A stretch of 64,000 bases of DNA, taken from positions 2,356,001 through 2,420,000 of the forward strand of contig NC_072812.1 of NCBI RefSeq assembly GCF_003013715.1, written 5' to 3'. The notes beneath the pieces were generated by a model. That model saw nothing but the letters and a program-made list of their open reading frames with translations, was not told where the DNA came from and ran no database searches. Source of the stretch: Candidozyma auris. Its lineage: Eukaryota; Ascomycota; Pichiomycetes; Serinales; Metschnikowiaceae. Positions within the stretch are counted from its first letter, which is position 1. Every line of letters begins with the position of its first letter. Shown here piece after piece: positions 48,233-58,655 of this stretch. Made by a program: the position numbers and the translations under genes.

Positions 48233-50593
48233 ATGGACAAACCGCATCCTCCATTCAGGTCCTTCTCGTCGGCCTCCTCCACCAGCGTCAACCTGAGCTC
48301 CACAAACATCTCCCGCGTGCCCTCGGGCCCGCTTCTATCGCTGAACATGCTGCTCAACCGAACCTCGTCTGCTCAGGATCACTTGTACCATAAAGCCAAG
48401 GTCATGCTACGGGCAATGGCCAAGATCGACGGAATGGCGCCCTACTTGAACGCAGCTTACACGGCAGCTGAGCGGTGTGCTGAGCAGCAGGCGTTGGCGT
48501 TGCCTCAGCAGCTTCAGAGCGACGGATCGAGCTCCAATGCCTTCAGGGTGAGTGTGGGCTCTGCAGGGTTTTCGATTCATTCGAATCAGAGCGTCGACAA
48601 GAAGGGGGAGAGGAACCAGATTTGCATCTTCACATTCACCGCAGGCGTGCTTCCTACAAGCATTAGCACTGACCCGGTGACTGAGCTATCGAAGTTATTT
48701 CAACAGGGAATTCCTTTGTGCTTGTTGTACAATGCTGCGTTCCCCAATGCGCCAATCAAATACGTCGCCAGTGATGATATCAAGTCTACAAAATCGAATA
48801 TTCTCGGCCTCAGTATGGCCTACCAAAGTAACAAGGAGCTGGATCCCTCCCTTTACGTCAGCGCCTCCGAAGTTCTCCTGGACAGCACGCATGATCTCCT
48901 CAAAATAATGAAGTTGGTTAATTCTTTGCTTGAAAAAGCTGGGGTCTCGACTGATGATGCCAGTATACCCGACATTGGTGAGCTAAAGCTTACCGACGAC
49001 AAGCAAAAAGTGTTTAGGGAGTTGGTACAAACTGAACGAAAGTATCTCTCTGATCTCGAGCTACTTCTAGAGTACAGAAACGAACTCGCAAATTCTGCTG
49101 ATATATCTAGCGAGCAGCTCCATCTACTATTTCCAAACTTGAAGGATATTGTCGATTTCCACAGAAGAATTCTCAACGGGTTTGAGTGCAACTATAATGT
49201 TCCTACAAAATACCAGCGCATAGGCTCAATTTTTTTACATGCATCAAATGGTCCATTCAAGGCTTACGAGCCGTGGACCATAAATCAGGTCGCTGCCATC
49301 GAACTCATCAACCGTGAAGCCGCAACACTTCGCAAGGCTTCATCTATTCTTGATCCTGGATTCGAGCTACAATCATACATCATCAAGCCTATTCAACGTC
49401 TTTGTAAGTACCCCTTGTTGATCAAGGAGCTTATCAAGGCCTACAGTGATTGCTCAGACACTGAATGCTATCTTGAGCTACAGCGTGCGAGTATCGCCTT
49501 GAAAGATGTTGCTAATCAGGTAAATGAAGCGCAGAGACGAGCAGAAAATGCCGGTTTCTGTCAGAGTTTAATGGAGCGAGTAAACAACTGGCGTGGTTTC
49601 TCACTCAAAGATCAAGGTGAACTCCTATACCATACTCCCGTTGCTGTAAAGGCGAAAGATGGGGCCACTGAAAAAGAGTACATTGCTTGTTTATTTGAGC
49701 AAATCTTATTTTTCTTCAGCGAGGTTCCATCACATGAATCAAAGCATAAGGAGAAAAAAATGAGAGAGTTCCTTACCTCACGGAAGAAGAGTAATAGCGG
49801 TATGTCTAACTCGACTGCAAATCTTTTGGAAAACCTCAATAGTGTCAAGGAGAAGACGTCCCTCGAGTTGAAATGCAGAGTGTATGTCTCCGAGATATAT
49901 CAAGTAGCCTCACTCAATTTGCCTGGCTATTGGCTTCTCATTTCTTGGAGAATGTCTGAAGATCGAGGGAAGGGAGAGTTTAGATTGCGTTACAGAACGG
50001 AAGAGGCCAGGTCACAATGGGAGACCTGCTTAAAGCAGCTCAAAGACTACGAATGTGATCCCCGTCACAGAACGGCTCTTGATTCCCGAGGTTCACAGGG
50101 AGCGCTTGACTTTTACGAGTACGGCTACAACGACTCGATGTCGCATCCTTCTCGTTATGACGGAGCCCCCTCCAATCAGAGAGTCAACTCGTCAGCTTCA
50201 GGGATGAGTTTGATGAAGTCCAGCAGAAACCAGCCCCACTCATCACGGGTGTCTGGCTCATCTATGAACGGACAGCAATCGCACAATGAGTCTGGTTCTT
50301 ATGGCCACTTGATTGCAATCAAATTAATTTATGACGATAAAACAATCGAGCAACCACTCATAATCCCTAGTGGGGCGTCATTTTTCGAGCTCCATCTGCG
50401 CATATCGTCCCACATAGCACTGAGCTCTGGAGTAGACGACGATGTTGTCATAAGCAAGCTCAAGTACACGGATGAAGACGGAGACCTTGTGGTCATGGGA
50501 TCAGATGACGATTGGCAGGTTGCTGTGGATATGCTTGATGAGATTTTCGATGCTGACGACTCAAACAAATCGCTTACGATAATAGTTGTATAA
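48233..50593 (+). CDS. CDC24: Cdc42 guanine nucleotide exchange factor Cdc24
   Basis: The product (786 aa) is Cdc24, the GEF that loads GTP on Cdc42 to set polarity for budding, mating and hyphae. Domains are a calponin-homology-like region (about 110-235), a DH domain (about 255-440, with LVQTERKYLSDLELLLEYRN, YIIKPIQRLCKYPLLIKEL), a PH domain (about 465-630) and a C-terminal PB1 domain (about 700-786, with IKLIYDDKTIEQ and GDLVVMGSDDDWQVA) that binds Bem1. The preceding TTG codon is not the start; the ATG at 48233 is. Its promoter lies in the AT-rich gap. Confidence 0.95.
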   Translation: MDKPHPPFRSFSSASSTSVNLSSTNISRVPSGPLLSLNMLLNRTSSAQDHLYHKAKVMLRAMAKIDGMAPYLNAAYTAAERCAEQQALALPQQLQSDGSSSNAFRVSVGSAGFSIHSNQSVDKKGERNQICIFTFTAGVLPTSISTDPVTELSKLFQQGIPLCLLYNAAFPNAPIKYVASDDIKSTKSNILGLSMAYQSNKELDPSLYVSASEVLLDSTHDLLKIMKLVNSLLEKAGVSTDDASIPDIGELKLTDDKQKVFRELVQTERKYLSDLELLLEYRNELANSADISSEQLHLLFPNLKDIVDFHRRILNGFECNYNVPTKYQRIGSIFLHASNGPFKAYEPWTINQVAAIELINREAATLRKASSILDPGFELQSYIIKPIQRLCKYPLLIKELIKAYSDCSDTECYLELQRASIALKDVANQVNEAQRRAENAGFCQSLMERVNNWRGFSLKDQGELLYHTPVAVKAKDGATEKEYIACLFEQILFFFSEVPSHESKHKEKKMREFLTSRKKSNSGMSNSTANLLENLNSVKEKTSLELKCRVYVSEIYQVASLNLPGYWLLISWRMSEDRGKGEFRLRYRTEEARSQWETCLKQLKDYECDPRHRTALDSRGSQGALDFYEYGYNDSMSHPSRYDGAPSNQRVNSSASGMSLMKSSRNQPHSSRVSGSSMNGQQSHNESGSYGHLIAIKLIYDDKTIEQPLIIPSGASFFELHLRISSHIALSSGVDDDVVISKLKYTDEDGDLVVMGSDDDWQVAVDMLDEIFDADDSNKSLTIIVV

Positions 50594-51533
50594 TGGGATA
50601 AAGCTACACACAAGCAGGGTAATAATGGGAAAATACAGCCTATGGCGGTTTAACAAGCGCTCTTGTTATGCAAAGTAATAAATTCATAAGTCGAGACGTA
50701 CCATGCTGCGTACCTTCAGGCGATATTGCTGCCGGTGCAGCGAATCAGATGTATCAGATAGCAATTTCGGTATGCTTCTGTACCAGACCATGTTGAAGGA
50801 GGGCTCCTACACGTAACAGGGATTTCTTATAACAGCTACCTGATTGAGTGTGACTTTAATCGACAAATGTGTAAGAATCTAAAAGTAACCACTGTTAAAG
50901 ACTATAGCATGGTTGGTCAAGCAAAAGTACTAAGAGCACTGGGCAAGTAGCGAAAACTAATTGCGGCACGATAGAGCGAAATATTTGATGAATAGTGCGG
51001 CTTGTTCACGGGAGCGTGGCGATTGGCTGAAAGCAGAAGAGGTAAACCCGACCGGATTGAGAGTTTCAGCTGAACATCGCGAACCACAAAACCGAACAAA
51101 ATGCGCATTTTGTGGAATTACAGAGTGAGAACGGCTGAGGCAGTGAAACACCCCACCGTCACCTCGTCTAAGCGAGTGAAGCATTGTGTCACTAATAAAC
51201 GATGGATTATGTCACTGCCCCTGATCTTCCCCTGTAAAGAAACCAGTCAAACCTGTCTATGGGACCGTTATTTCTTGGCCGCGGTCGTAAAGGTGCGTCA
51301 AGATCATGTAGATAACGCACCACTTTTTCCAGCGGCCTTGCCGTCGCCCCGGATTGACTTTTGCGCCTCGTTAAGGACCTAGGCAACCGGCACAATCTTG
51401 GATTTTATCCGATGGGCCTTCCGAAGCCTCCTTCGGGATCTGGCGCAGCGGGCGCTGTGAATATTTTTTTTTCATGCTATTATAAAAACGGGATTCCCGG
51501 CTGAACTTTCGCTGTCCAGCCTTGACTTGTTCC
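50594..51533. other. CDC24/ferric reductase intergenic region
   Basis: No gene is seen in these 0.9 kb. It is the ferric reductase promoter on the right side. It has an ATTGG (CCAAT on the other strand) near 51022, a CCG-N10-CGG palindrome at 51421-51436 and TATAAAAA at 51481-51488. Confidence 0.45.
51421..51436. promoter_or_regulatory. CCG-N10-CGG inverted repeat before the ferric reductase
   Basis: CCGAAGCCTCCTTCGG is a perfect 6-bp inverted repeat around 4 bases, about 100 bases before the start. Its ends match the CCG/CGG half-sites of Zn2Cys6 factors. A TATAAAAA follows at 51481. Confidence 0.45.
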
Positions 51534-53621
51534 ATGAACCTGCTCAAACTTCAACTCTTATTTGTAGCAGTAGTGGCTGCCTCCAACTATGACACGGCCT
51601 TGGGTTCGACGGTGTTCTATGAGTGCACTGAGTTGGTGCCTTCCATTGCGACGTTTTGCGAGAACCCTTACGACTATACGTGCTACTGCCGGAACCCAAA
51701 CGCTTTGGCCACAATAACAGGCTGCTTTGGGTCCACTGCCGGTACGTTGAAGTATGGAAACAGCTACTTGCAGACCTTCTGCGAGGAGGTTCAAATTCCC
51801 TTGTCCATGGATCAGATCGAAGAAGCGTACAGAAACTATACGAAATATGGCTACGATACTTCACGGGATAAGAGCTACAATCAGAGTGAAATGGCCACAA
51901 CGCCTATAAAAATTCCGGAAGCAAATGCTAGGCTGTTTCGCAACTCGTATCGCCAGGTGAAAAATTCGCTTTTCTTCGGTTCGGGTGCTATTGCCTACTG
52001 GGGTCTTGTGGTTGTCGCATCTGCTGTATTCAATTGGGTCACAGCGCTTGTGCCTCAATCAAGACACCTCTTTGATGGTGCTGTTTTTAAAGTGGTCAGA
52101 CGCCACTTAACTATGCCAGCGCTTTTTGGAAAGCGCAGAACCGAAAGCTTCCGTGCAAAATGGCCACTTCTCGAGTGGCTTCTCCCGACAAGACTCGAGA
52201 CTTTAGTGGTTGTATGCTTTTTTTGGCTTCTCTTTATTCTTTGTGCTGTGGACGAAAAGTACATCCCCGCTCCTTGGAGGAAACAAAACGTCGTCACGCA
52301 TACTCTGATCGCTGACAGAACGGGTATCATTGCAACGATGCTTACGCCTCTCATGGTGCTTTTCGCTGGCAGAAATAGCTTCTTGCAATTCTTGACTCGC
52401 TGGAAATCTACCACCATGATGGTGTTCCACAGGTGGATCGCCAGAATGGTGGTTTTGCTTGTTCTTATCCATGCCATCTGCTACACCAAAGTGCTCAAGG
52501 CTCAAATGCGCTACGCCTCTGAGCTTAGCTTAGACTATCTCAGGTACGGCATTGTTGCCTTGGTATGTGGCGGCATCATCTGTGTTCAGGCGCTTTTGTA
52601 CTTCAGAAGGCGCTGGTATGATGTGTTTCTTGCTATTCATGTTGTGTTAGCAGTATTCTGGGTGGTGGGGTCTTGGTACCATTTGGCGTACGTTGGCTAC
52701 ACCCAAGTGATGTACGCAGTTTTTGCCGTTTGGGCCTTTGATCGGTTGGCTAGATTTGCAAGATTGTGCTACTTTGGGTTTCCTAGAGCAAGAGTCACTT
52801 TGGTCGAAGACACTTTGAAAGTGGAAATCCCCAAGCCCAAGCGCTGGCCCACGATTGCGGGCGGCCATATTTGGGTACACTTTGGCCTTGGACTCCACTT
52901 TTGGCAATGTCATCCCTTTACGTTTTTTGAGTCTGAGACCGAAGAGAGCACCATTGTGTGTTGCTGCAAAGTCAAAGGTGGTGTGACTAAAGCGCTCGAG
53001 AGAAAGCTCTGTTCGCTTCCAGGAAAGCAGGCCACGTTGAGGGTGGCTGTTGAAGGACCGTATGGAGCTGCCAGCCCTGTTGAGCGCCACTCCACTGTGC
53101 TATTTATTGCCGGCGGATCTGGTATCCCAGGGATCTACTCTGAGGCCAACGCGCTCTGGAAGAAAAATGGCAATAGACAGAGCATCAAACTTCTTTGGAT
53201 CGTCCGGGAGCTGCGATCTTTGGCAATGTTCATTCACGAATTGAGGGCGTTGGTGAAGCACGGCATCGAAACCACTATCTTCGTTACTAGGCCAGAGATC
53301 CACCATGGAGAGGAGCTTGAGAAGCTCTTCAATACTGATAGTAGTTCTCTGGCGGATAATCAGAAGGAAAAAGATAGCATAAGAGACATCAGCATCATTG
53401 AAAGGCTTCAGGAAGAGCTTCCGCATGTGGAGTTTACATGTGGCCGTCCCGACATGAGGCATTTCGTGGCCAGTGAAGTGGAATTGTCTCCAGGTAGCGT
53501 TGCTGTGGTTACGTGTGGCCATCCGTTGTTGGTGGACGACTTGAGGAACATTGTGATCGAACAAGTGAAGACGTCTCCCAAGAGAGTGGACTTTTACGAG
53601 CAGTTGCAAGTATGGGCGTAA
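51534..53621 (+). CDS. Plasma membrane ferric/cupric reductase (FRE family)
   Basis: The product (695 aa) is a flavocytochrome b ferric reductase that reduces extracellular Fe3+ or Cu2+ for uptake. A signal peptide (MNLLKLQLLFVAVVAA) leads to a short six-Cys extracellular region (CTELVPSIATFC, then YTCYC). Membrane helices carry the heme histidines (HRWIARMVVLLVLIHAIC, and AIHVVLAVFWVVGSWYHL). The cytosolic domain has the FAD motif HPFTFFE and the NADPH motifs VEGPYGAAS, FIAGGSGIPG and VVTCGHPLLVDDL. The ATG at 51534 begins the signal peptide. I cannot choose among FRE/CFL/FRP paralogues. Confidence 0.9.
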   Translation: MNLLKLQLLFVAVVAASNYDTALGSTVFYECTELVPSIATFCENPYDYTCYCRNPNALATITGCFGSTAGTLKYGNSYLQTFCEEVQIPLSMDQIEEAYRNYTKYGYDTSRDKSYNQSEMATTPIKIPEANARLFRNSYRQVKNSLFFGSGAIAYWGLVVVASAVFNWVTALVPQSRHLFDGAVFKVVRRHLTMPALFGKRRTESFRAKWPLLEWLLPTRLETLVVVCFFWLLFILCAVDEKYIPAPWRKQNVVTHTLIADRTGIIATMLTPLMVLFAGRNSFLQFLTRWKSTTMMVFHRWIARMVVLLVLIHAICYTKVLKAQMRYASELSLDYLRYGIVALVCGGIICVQALLYFRRRWYDVFLAIHVVLAVFWVVGSWYHLAYVGYTQVMYAVFAVWAFDRLARFARLCYFGFPRARVTLVEDTLKVEIPKPKRWPTIAGGHIWVHFGLGLHFWQCHPFTFFESETEESTIVCCCKVKGGVTKALERKLCSLPGKQATLRVAVEGPYGAASPVERHSTVLFIAGGSGIPGIYSEANALWKKNGNRQSIKLLWIVRELRSLAMFIHELRALVKHGIETTIFVTRPEIHHGEELEKLFNTDSSSLADNQKEKDSIRDISIIERLQEELPHVEFTCGRPDMRHFVASEVELSPGSVAVVTCGHPLLVDDLRNIVIEQVKTSPKRVDFYEQLQVWA

Positions 53622-54907
53622 GACAAAAAGCATAGCGATTGTATTTTAAAAGATTTGATAAACAAATTAGTATGTGTTTTCGGACCACTTGGGATTAAAA
53701 TATCGGACGTAGTAGCAGTACTTGTAGATTTAGAGGTGGGGACATTGCAAATTTAGTAATTTTAACTAATTTTTCACCTCATATGGTCAGCTTTAAAGTA
53801 TTGTGATAAATCTTTTCTTAGACCTTCAAGTTGTACAAGCAACACACTACGTAAATTCGCCTAATACACTCTCAGCAAGCAGCATTGATAAATGTAATAC
53901 TCAACCATATATATCTGAATTGTCCCTACCGATTGGCCAATTCATTGTCAATTCTAAATCAATTTGAGTATCTTAATTTAACGCCTGACATTCCTCTAGT
54001 CGCATGATCTACGAAAATTAGCCTCAAATATGCTAAATGAGGCACATAACACAAAATGTAAAGAGAAGAAATCAGGAGCAAATATAACTTCTTCACCAAA
54101 TATCAAAAATGTAACCCCCGCTCTACTCAAATTAGAACTTTGCATTTGTCAGCTCAGGATCATGACGAATCGTTAACAGCAGAATCACCGGCCTATTTGA
54201 AACTACACAGCGTTGTCTCTCGACTATATATATGCCTCTCAGAACCTCTTGTACCTAATTTACACTAGAGAATAACGTACCTTCTAAACTAAAGCGTGTC
54301 AACCTAACAGCTTGCTCGCCCAACTTTCTCTGCCACTATTACGACCTGAGCACCCCAACAGCCATGAAACAAAATATCTAGAGGAACCAACAAGTGATAG
54401 AAAAGCCAACAAGTGACCGAAAGCAAATCTTCCTCTGGTCAGATCGCTTGTAACAATTTACAAAATTGCGCTCAAGTATTCACATACCGCCCAAGGCGAG
54501 TCACTATTGTTTTTCGCAGCCAAAACTACGTGGCTAGCCACTTCCAATTGCTTACCACGAAAGCCCAAAAAAAACCAGAGAACTTGAAGGAAATGAATAT
54601 TTTGTTTTTCATTCACTTCACTTTCGGCACTTTTTTTTTATCTTTCTTTTTTTTTCTACGTTCACCCTCCACGACCTCCAACCTACCTCTTCTCTGTTGA
54701 GTTTCAACGGTCCCTGCATACACAGCAGCTTATCTACTGCGCGATGCTTATTGGCGGTCAATTTTTCATTTGACTCAGACCGCTCATACTTATACGCTTC
54801 GTGTTACCCTCCATTTTCGGTGATTTTGCCAGAATCAGTTCAGACTCTCCTTTAGGTCGCTTGACTAAAACCTCCGCTTGTGCTTAAAAGATTTCCATTT
54901 CGCCTGC
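53622..54907. other. AT-rich intergenic region before CIR2
   Basis: No gene is seen in these 1.3 kb. The region is AT-rich, with TATATATATG near 54223, several T-runs near 54630-54655, and the palindrome ATTGGCCAAT at 53932-53941. It holds the CIR2 promoter. Confidence 0.45.
53932..53941. promoter_or_regulatory. ATTGGCCAAT palindrome (double CCAAT box)
   Basis: A perfect 10-bp palindrome that places two CCAAT boxes head to head. CCAAT binds the Hap2/3/5 complex, which controls respiratory and iron genes. It is 300 bases after the ferric reductase and about 970 before CIR2, so its target is not clear. Confidence 0.35.
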
Positions 54908-56848
54908 ATGTTCCGCCGAGGATTGGTTCTACTACTGAGGCCTTCACCAGCAAGAAGAACCGATTTTTCGCTGCTAAGAAAGCTGCTAGGTAGCTGTGCC
55001 CCATTCACTAGATTTCTTCTGCATCGTCACTTTCAAACTTCTCGAGCTTCCTTCTTCCATACTGCCCCTATCTGCCATAATGAGATTCCCTTTGACCAAC
55101 TATCACAAGAAGACAAGGATACCCTAACTGAGGAACGAGCCACCGACAACGTTGATGTTTGTATTGTAGGCGCAGGTCCTGCCGGGCTAGCCTCGGCTAT
55201 TAAGCTCAAACAGCTTGACAATGAAGAAGGCCTGGGAGAATTGAGGGTGGTGGTGCTTGAAAAAGCACCAGACTTTGGATCCCACATTGTTTCGGGCGCA
55301 GTGCTCGAGCCTAGAGCGTTGAAGGAGCTTTTTCCTGATAGTGAGTATCTCAAAGAAGACGGCCTGGGAATCCCCTTGCCGCCAGACTTGGTGACTCTAG
55401 TGGAACAAGACGAGATGAAGTATTTGACCGAGCAGTATGCCTTCACCATGCCAGAACCCCCACAGATGGTAAATCACGGCAAGAACTACATTACCTCTCT
55501 CAGTCAGGTGGTGCAGCATTTATCTGAGCGAGCAGAGGAGTTGGGGGTAGAGCTCTTTCCAGGTATCTCCGTCTCTGAGCTCATATACACGGAAAACGGC
55601 GATGCCATCAAAGGTGTGGCCACCAGAGACGTTGGAATCGGAAAGAATGGAGCTCCCTTGGGCTCTTTTGAAAGAGGTATGGAGTTCCACGCCAGAGTCA
55701 CCGTTCTAGCCGAAGGGTGCCATGGGTCCCTTACGAAAAAAGCGATTTCCAAGTTTGACCTTCGTGCAAACTCCGATCCACAGACATACGGTTTGGGTAT
55801 CAAGGAGGTTTGGCGTGTTGCTGACGACAAGTTTCAGCCAGGATTTGTTGGTCACACAATGGGATTCCCGTTGTCTCTGGACGTCTATGGAGGCGGGTTT
55901 ATGTACCACTTTGGCGATGGATTTGTTGCCGTGGGTCTTGTTGTCGGGCTTGACTACGCCAACCCTTACATTCTGCCATATCAGGAGTTCCAGAAAATGA
56001 AAACTCACCCATACTACGCTGATGTGCTTGAAGGAGGCGAGTGTGTGTCGTACGGAGCTCGTGCACTTAACGAAGGTGGGTACCAGTCGATTCCAAAGCT
56101 TCATTTCCCTGGCGGTGTGCTTGTGGGCTGTTCTGCTGGCTTCATGAACGTGCCCAAGATCAAAGGCACTCACACGGCGATGAAACTGGGAATGGTCGCT
56201 GCAGAAGCCATTTTCGAGGCAGTGAAAGAAATGGACGTTGTAGACGAGGAAACAGACTTTGAGGAGCTGCCTCTTGACTTGCAGTCGTACGAGGAAAATC
56301 TCAAGCTGTCTTGGGTCTACGAGGAGCTCTATGAAGTCAGAAACGTTCGTCCTTCCTTTAACGGACCTTTAGGGTTCCTTGGAGGCCTCGCTCACTCTGG
56401 CTTCACTACATTGGTGTCTAAAGGGTTGGAGCCATGGACATTACAGCATAAGCATACGGACGCCGAGGCGACCAAACCAGCATCGGAGTTTTCTCCCAAG
56501 GAGTATCCAAAACCAGACGGGAAGCTCACGTTCGACATCTTGACCTCTGTGTCTAGAACAGGCACTTACCATCAGGAAGACGAGCCTTGCCACTTGAGAA
56601 TTCCACAACAAAACCACAGAAAGCACGCCGAAATCTCGTTTCCGAAATTCAAAGGCATTGAGCAGAAATTTTGTCCTGCTGGAGTGTACGAGTACATCGA
56701 GGACGAGGAGGAACCACTTGGAGTGAAGTTCAACATCAACAGTCAGAACTGCATTCACTGCAAGACGTGTGACATCAAAGTGCCTGCTCAGGATATCAAC
56801 TGGGAGGTGCCCGAGGGAGGCGATGGGCCCAAATATTACATGACCTAG
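54908..56848 (+). CDS. CIR2: Electron transfer flavoprotein-ubiquinone oxidoreductase
   Basis: The product (646 aa) passes electrons from electron-transfer flavoprotein to ubiquinone in the inner mitochondrial membrane. An Arg-rich, Ser-containing presequence (MFRRGLVLLLRPSPARR) is followed by the FAD motif VGAGPAG (87-93), GSHIVSGAVLEP, the ubiquinone-binding region and GTHTAMKLGMVAAEAIF. The C-terminal 4Fe-4S ferredoxin region has NCIHCKTCDIKVPAQDI and GGDGPKYYMT, with a fourth Cys in KFCPAGVYEY. The frame opens upstream at a TTG, but the ATG at 54908 starts the presequence. It converges on GDS1. Confidence 0.95.
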   Translation: MFRRGLVLLLRPSPARRTDFSLLRKLLGSCAPFTRFLLHRHFQTSRASFFHTAPICHNEIPFDQLSQEDKDTLTEERATDNVDVCIVGAGPAGLASAIKLKQLDNEEGLGELRVVVLEKAPDFGSHIVSGAVLEPRALKELFPDSEYLKEDGLGIPLPPDLVTLVEQDEMKYLTEQYAFTMPEPPQMVNHGKNYITSLSQVVQHLSERAEELGVELFPGISVSELIYTENGDAIKGVATRDVGIGKNGAPLGSFERGMEFHARVTVLAEGCHGSLTKKAISKFDLRANSDPQTYGLGIKEVWRVADDKFQPGFVGHTMGFPLSLDVYGGGFMYHFGDGFVAVGLVVGLDYANPYILPYQEFQKMKTHPYYADVLEGGECVSYGARALNEGGYQSIPKLHFPGGVLVGCSAGFMNVPKIKGTHTAMKLGMVAAEAIFEAVKEMDVVDEETDFEELPLDLQSYEENLKLSWVYEELYEVRNVRPSFNGPLGFLGGLAHSGFTTLVSKGLEPWTLQHKHTDAEATKPASEFSPKEYPKPDGKLTFDILTSVSRTGTYHQEDEPCHLRIPQQNHRKHAEISFPKFKGIEQKFCPAGVYEYIEDEEEPLGVKFNINSQNCIHCKTCDIKVPAQDINWEVPEGGDGPKYYMT

Positions 56849-57095
56849 CGAAATCGCTTGGGTGACACCAAAGGAAAAAAACAAAAAAAATCATCACTAC
56901 GCATATACATAGCATAATAGACAACTACAACGCGTCAATTTTCAGCTGGTTACTCAATCTCGTGCTATTTGGGTGTCTTATGAAGTGAATATCTACCGCA
57001 AGACTGAAAGTATAATGTACAAGCGCAGACCACACCGAGGAAGGCTGTGATGGAGGGAGAAGAAAACGGTGGGTCCACATACGCAGAGTTTCTGT

Positions 57096-58655
57096 TTAGC
57101 TGAACAACTTGTCCAAGTCCAGCAAGCTAATGTCCTCGGGAGCGCCAATTTCCTGGCTCAAGAACCCCAGACGAACAACGTGCAGCCAGTCTTTACTCTT
57201 TGGCAGAGCCGTCGACTCGGAAGCTGCAGTCGAGGCAGGAGAGGCGCCAGAAGAAGAAGCTGACGACACCGACAGCGAAGAGGAAGCAGAAGAGTTGGCG
57301 GCAGCAATGGCCTTCAAAGCAGCAGCGTGCAAAGCGGCGGCGGCAGCAGCAGCGTTGGGGCTAGGAGAACAGGGCGCCTTGGAAGCTCTAGGAGCAGCAG
57401 CAGCAGCAGTAAGGAACTTGGCCTTCTTGTTCTGAGAGAGGTACGACATGGACTTGGAGCGCTTGCCGTTCTTGAAGGTGTCAATGACAAACCCAGGCAT
57501 GTCGTCGTCGTCGTCGTCAAACACCTCCAACTCGTCGAACTCAAAGTCGTCCGAGTTGTTGTTATTGTTGTCGGTGCTCTTCAAAGGAGAACCCTCTTCC
57601 TCAACTTCGTCCAGGTTCGCATTTCCACTTTTGGTCTTGTTTTTCGCAGCCATTTTTCCACCACCCAGCTTCAGCTCCTCCAACTTCACCTCGGTCAAAG
57701 AGGCCGCCACGGGCGCCAGCGCATACGGCACGAACAAGTTGGACCTGTCGATCGGAGACTCGACAAACGCCGGGCGCGAGATGCCCAAATCAAACATCGT
57801 TTGGCGGCGTGGTTTCAGCAACGCCAGGTGCTTGGCGGCCTCGAACGAGTCCACTGGTTTCAGCAGCAGCAGCAGCAGCAGCAGCAGCGCCAACAGCAGC
57901 AGCAGGTGTTGCAATTGCGAGAGTTGAGGGCTTTGTTGGTTCTGTGCCTGATGCTGGCCCAAGTGAACGTGGAAATTCTTTGCCAAAAGACCACGGTAAA
58001 CGTAAACCATACGCTTGGGCAGGGCATCGGCCCATTCTCGAGAAAGGGCATAGCGCAAGTTGGCGTCGCCCTTCTCCACACGCTTGACGTAGGCATTGAG
58101 CTTTGCGCTGACCAAATTGGACGTTTTTGACGAGAGCTGCGCCATCTCAGGGTGTCTTTCGACCAAAACGTCGCAGATCTGCTTGACGGTCATTCCAGCG
58201 CCTGCTGGGTCCTTCTCGTACAAGATGAGAAAGATCGCATACAACACATCGTCTTCCAAAGAGGCATCGCCTTCTTGCTGAGGTTTGGGTTTTTCCCCAG
58301 TGACAGGGATGGTGGTGGAAATGCCCGTCGCAATGGGCACTCTCGAGGGGACCTTATGTTTCTTTAAATACAAGCCGTTGCCGCTCAAATTCGCCGGAGC
58401 CGGCGTGGAGTCCCGGGAGCTGAACAGCAGCGTCAGCAGCTTCTTCTGCTGCATCAACGAATCGGGCAGAATCAGTCTCGAGGTCGGAGAACCGCCAGGG
58501 CTCTCACTAACCCGACCTTTCTCTTGCTTCGCTTGCGCTTGCGCTTGCGCCGTCTCAGCGCCCTTTAAATCAGAGATGGTCGACTTCATCGTGTACGCTG
58601 GGGAAGCGTGGGAAGTGACTGGAACGCCAAGAGGTCTTTTGTCTGCCAACGCCAT
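57096..58655 (-). CDS. GDS1: Gds1-like nuclear protein
   Basis: The product (519 aa) is most like Gds1, a poorly understood fungal protein linked to nuclear suppression of respiratory defects. The conserved core (about 140-235) has DDVLYAIFLILYEKDPAGAG, TVKQICDVLVERHPEM, AKLNAYVKRVEKG and SREWADALPKRMVYVYRG, resembling a winged-helix fold. The rest is low complexity, with Ala-rich and Ser-rich runs near 425-480. Residues 251-265 are encoded by 13 CTG, one TTG and one GCG; with CTG read as Ser this is a poly-Ser linker. It converges on CIR2. Confidence 0.85.
   Translation of the reverse strand: MALADKRPLGVPVTSHASPAYTMKSTISDLKGAETAQAQAQAKQEKGRVSESPGGSPTSRLILPDSLMQQKKLLTLLFSSRDSTPAPANLSGNGLYLKKHKVPSRVPIATGISTTIPVTGEKPKPQQEGDASLEDDVLYAIFLILYEKDPAGAGMTVKQICDVLVERHPEMAQLSSKTSNLVSAKLNAYVKRVEKGDANLRYALSREWADALPKRMVYVYRGLLAKNFHVHLGQHQAQNQQSPQLSQLQHLLLLLALLLLLLLLLKPVDSFEAAKHLALLKPRRQTMFDLGISRPAFVESPIDRSNLFVPYALAPVAASLTEVKLEELKLGGGKMAAKNKTKSGNANLDEVEEEGSPLKSTDNNNNNSDDFEFDELEVFDDDDDDMPGFVIDTFKNGKRSKSMSYLSQNKKAKFLTAAAAAPRASKAPCSPSPNAAAAAAALHAAALKAIAAANSSASSSLSVSSASSSGASPASTAASESTALPKSKDWLHVVRLGFLSQEIGAPEDISLLDLDKLFS
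57861..57905 (-). repeat. CTG codon run in GDS1
   Basis: On the coding strand: four CTG, one TTG, one GCG, then nine CTG. In the standard code this is poly-Leu; in a CUG-Ser yeast it is poly-Ser. The nine-copy block is a CAG/CTG microsatellite likely to vary in length. Confidence 0.9.

Noticed and set aside
57327..58130. 267-codon plus-strand frame opposite GDS1
   Set aside because: It is antisense of a recognised protein and its Gln and Val runs mirror the CTG and GAC repeats.
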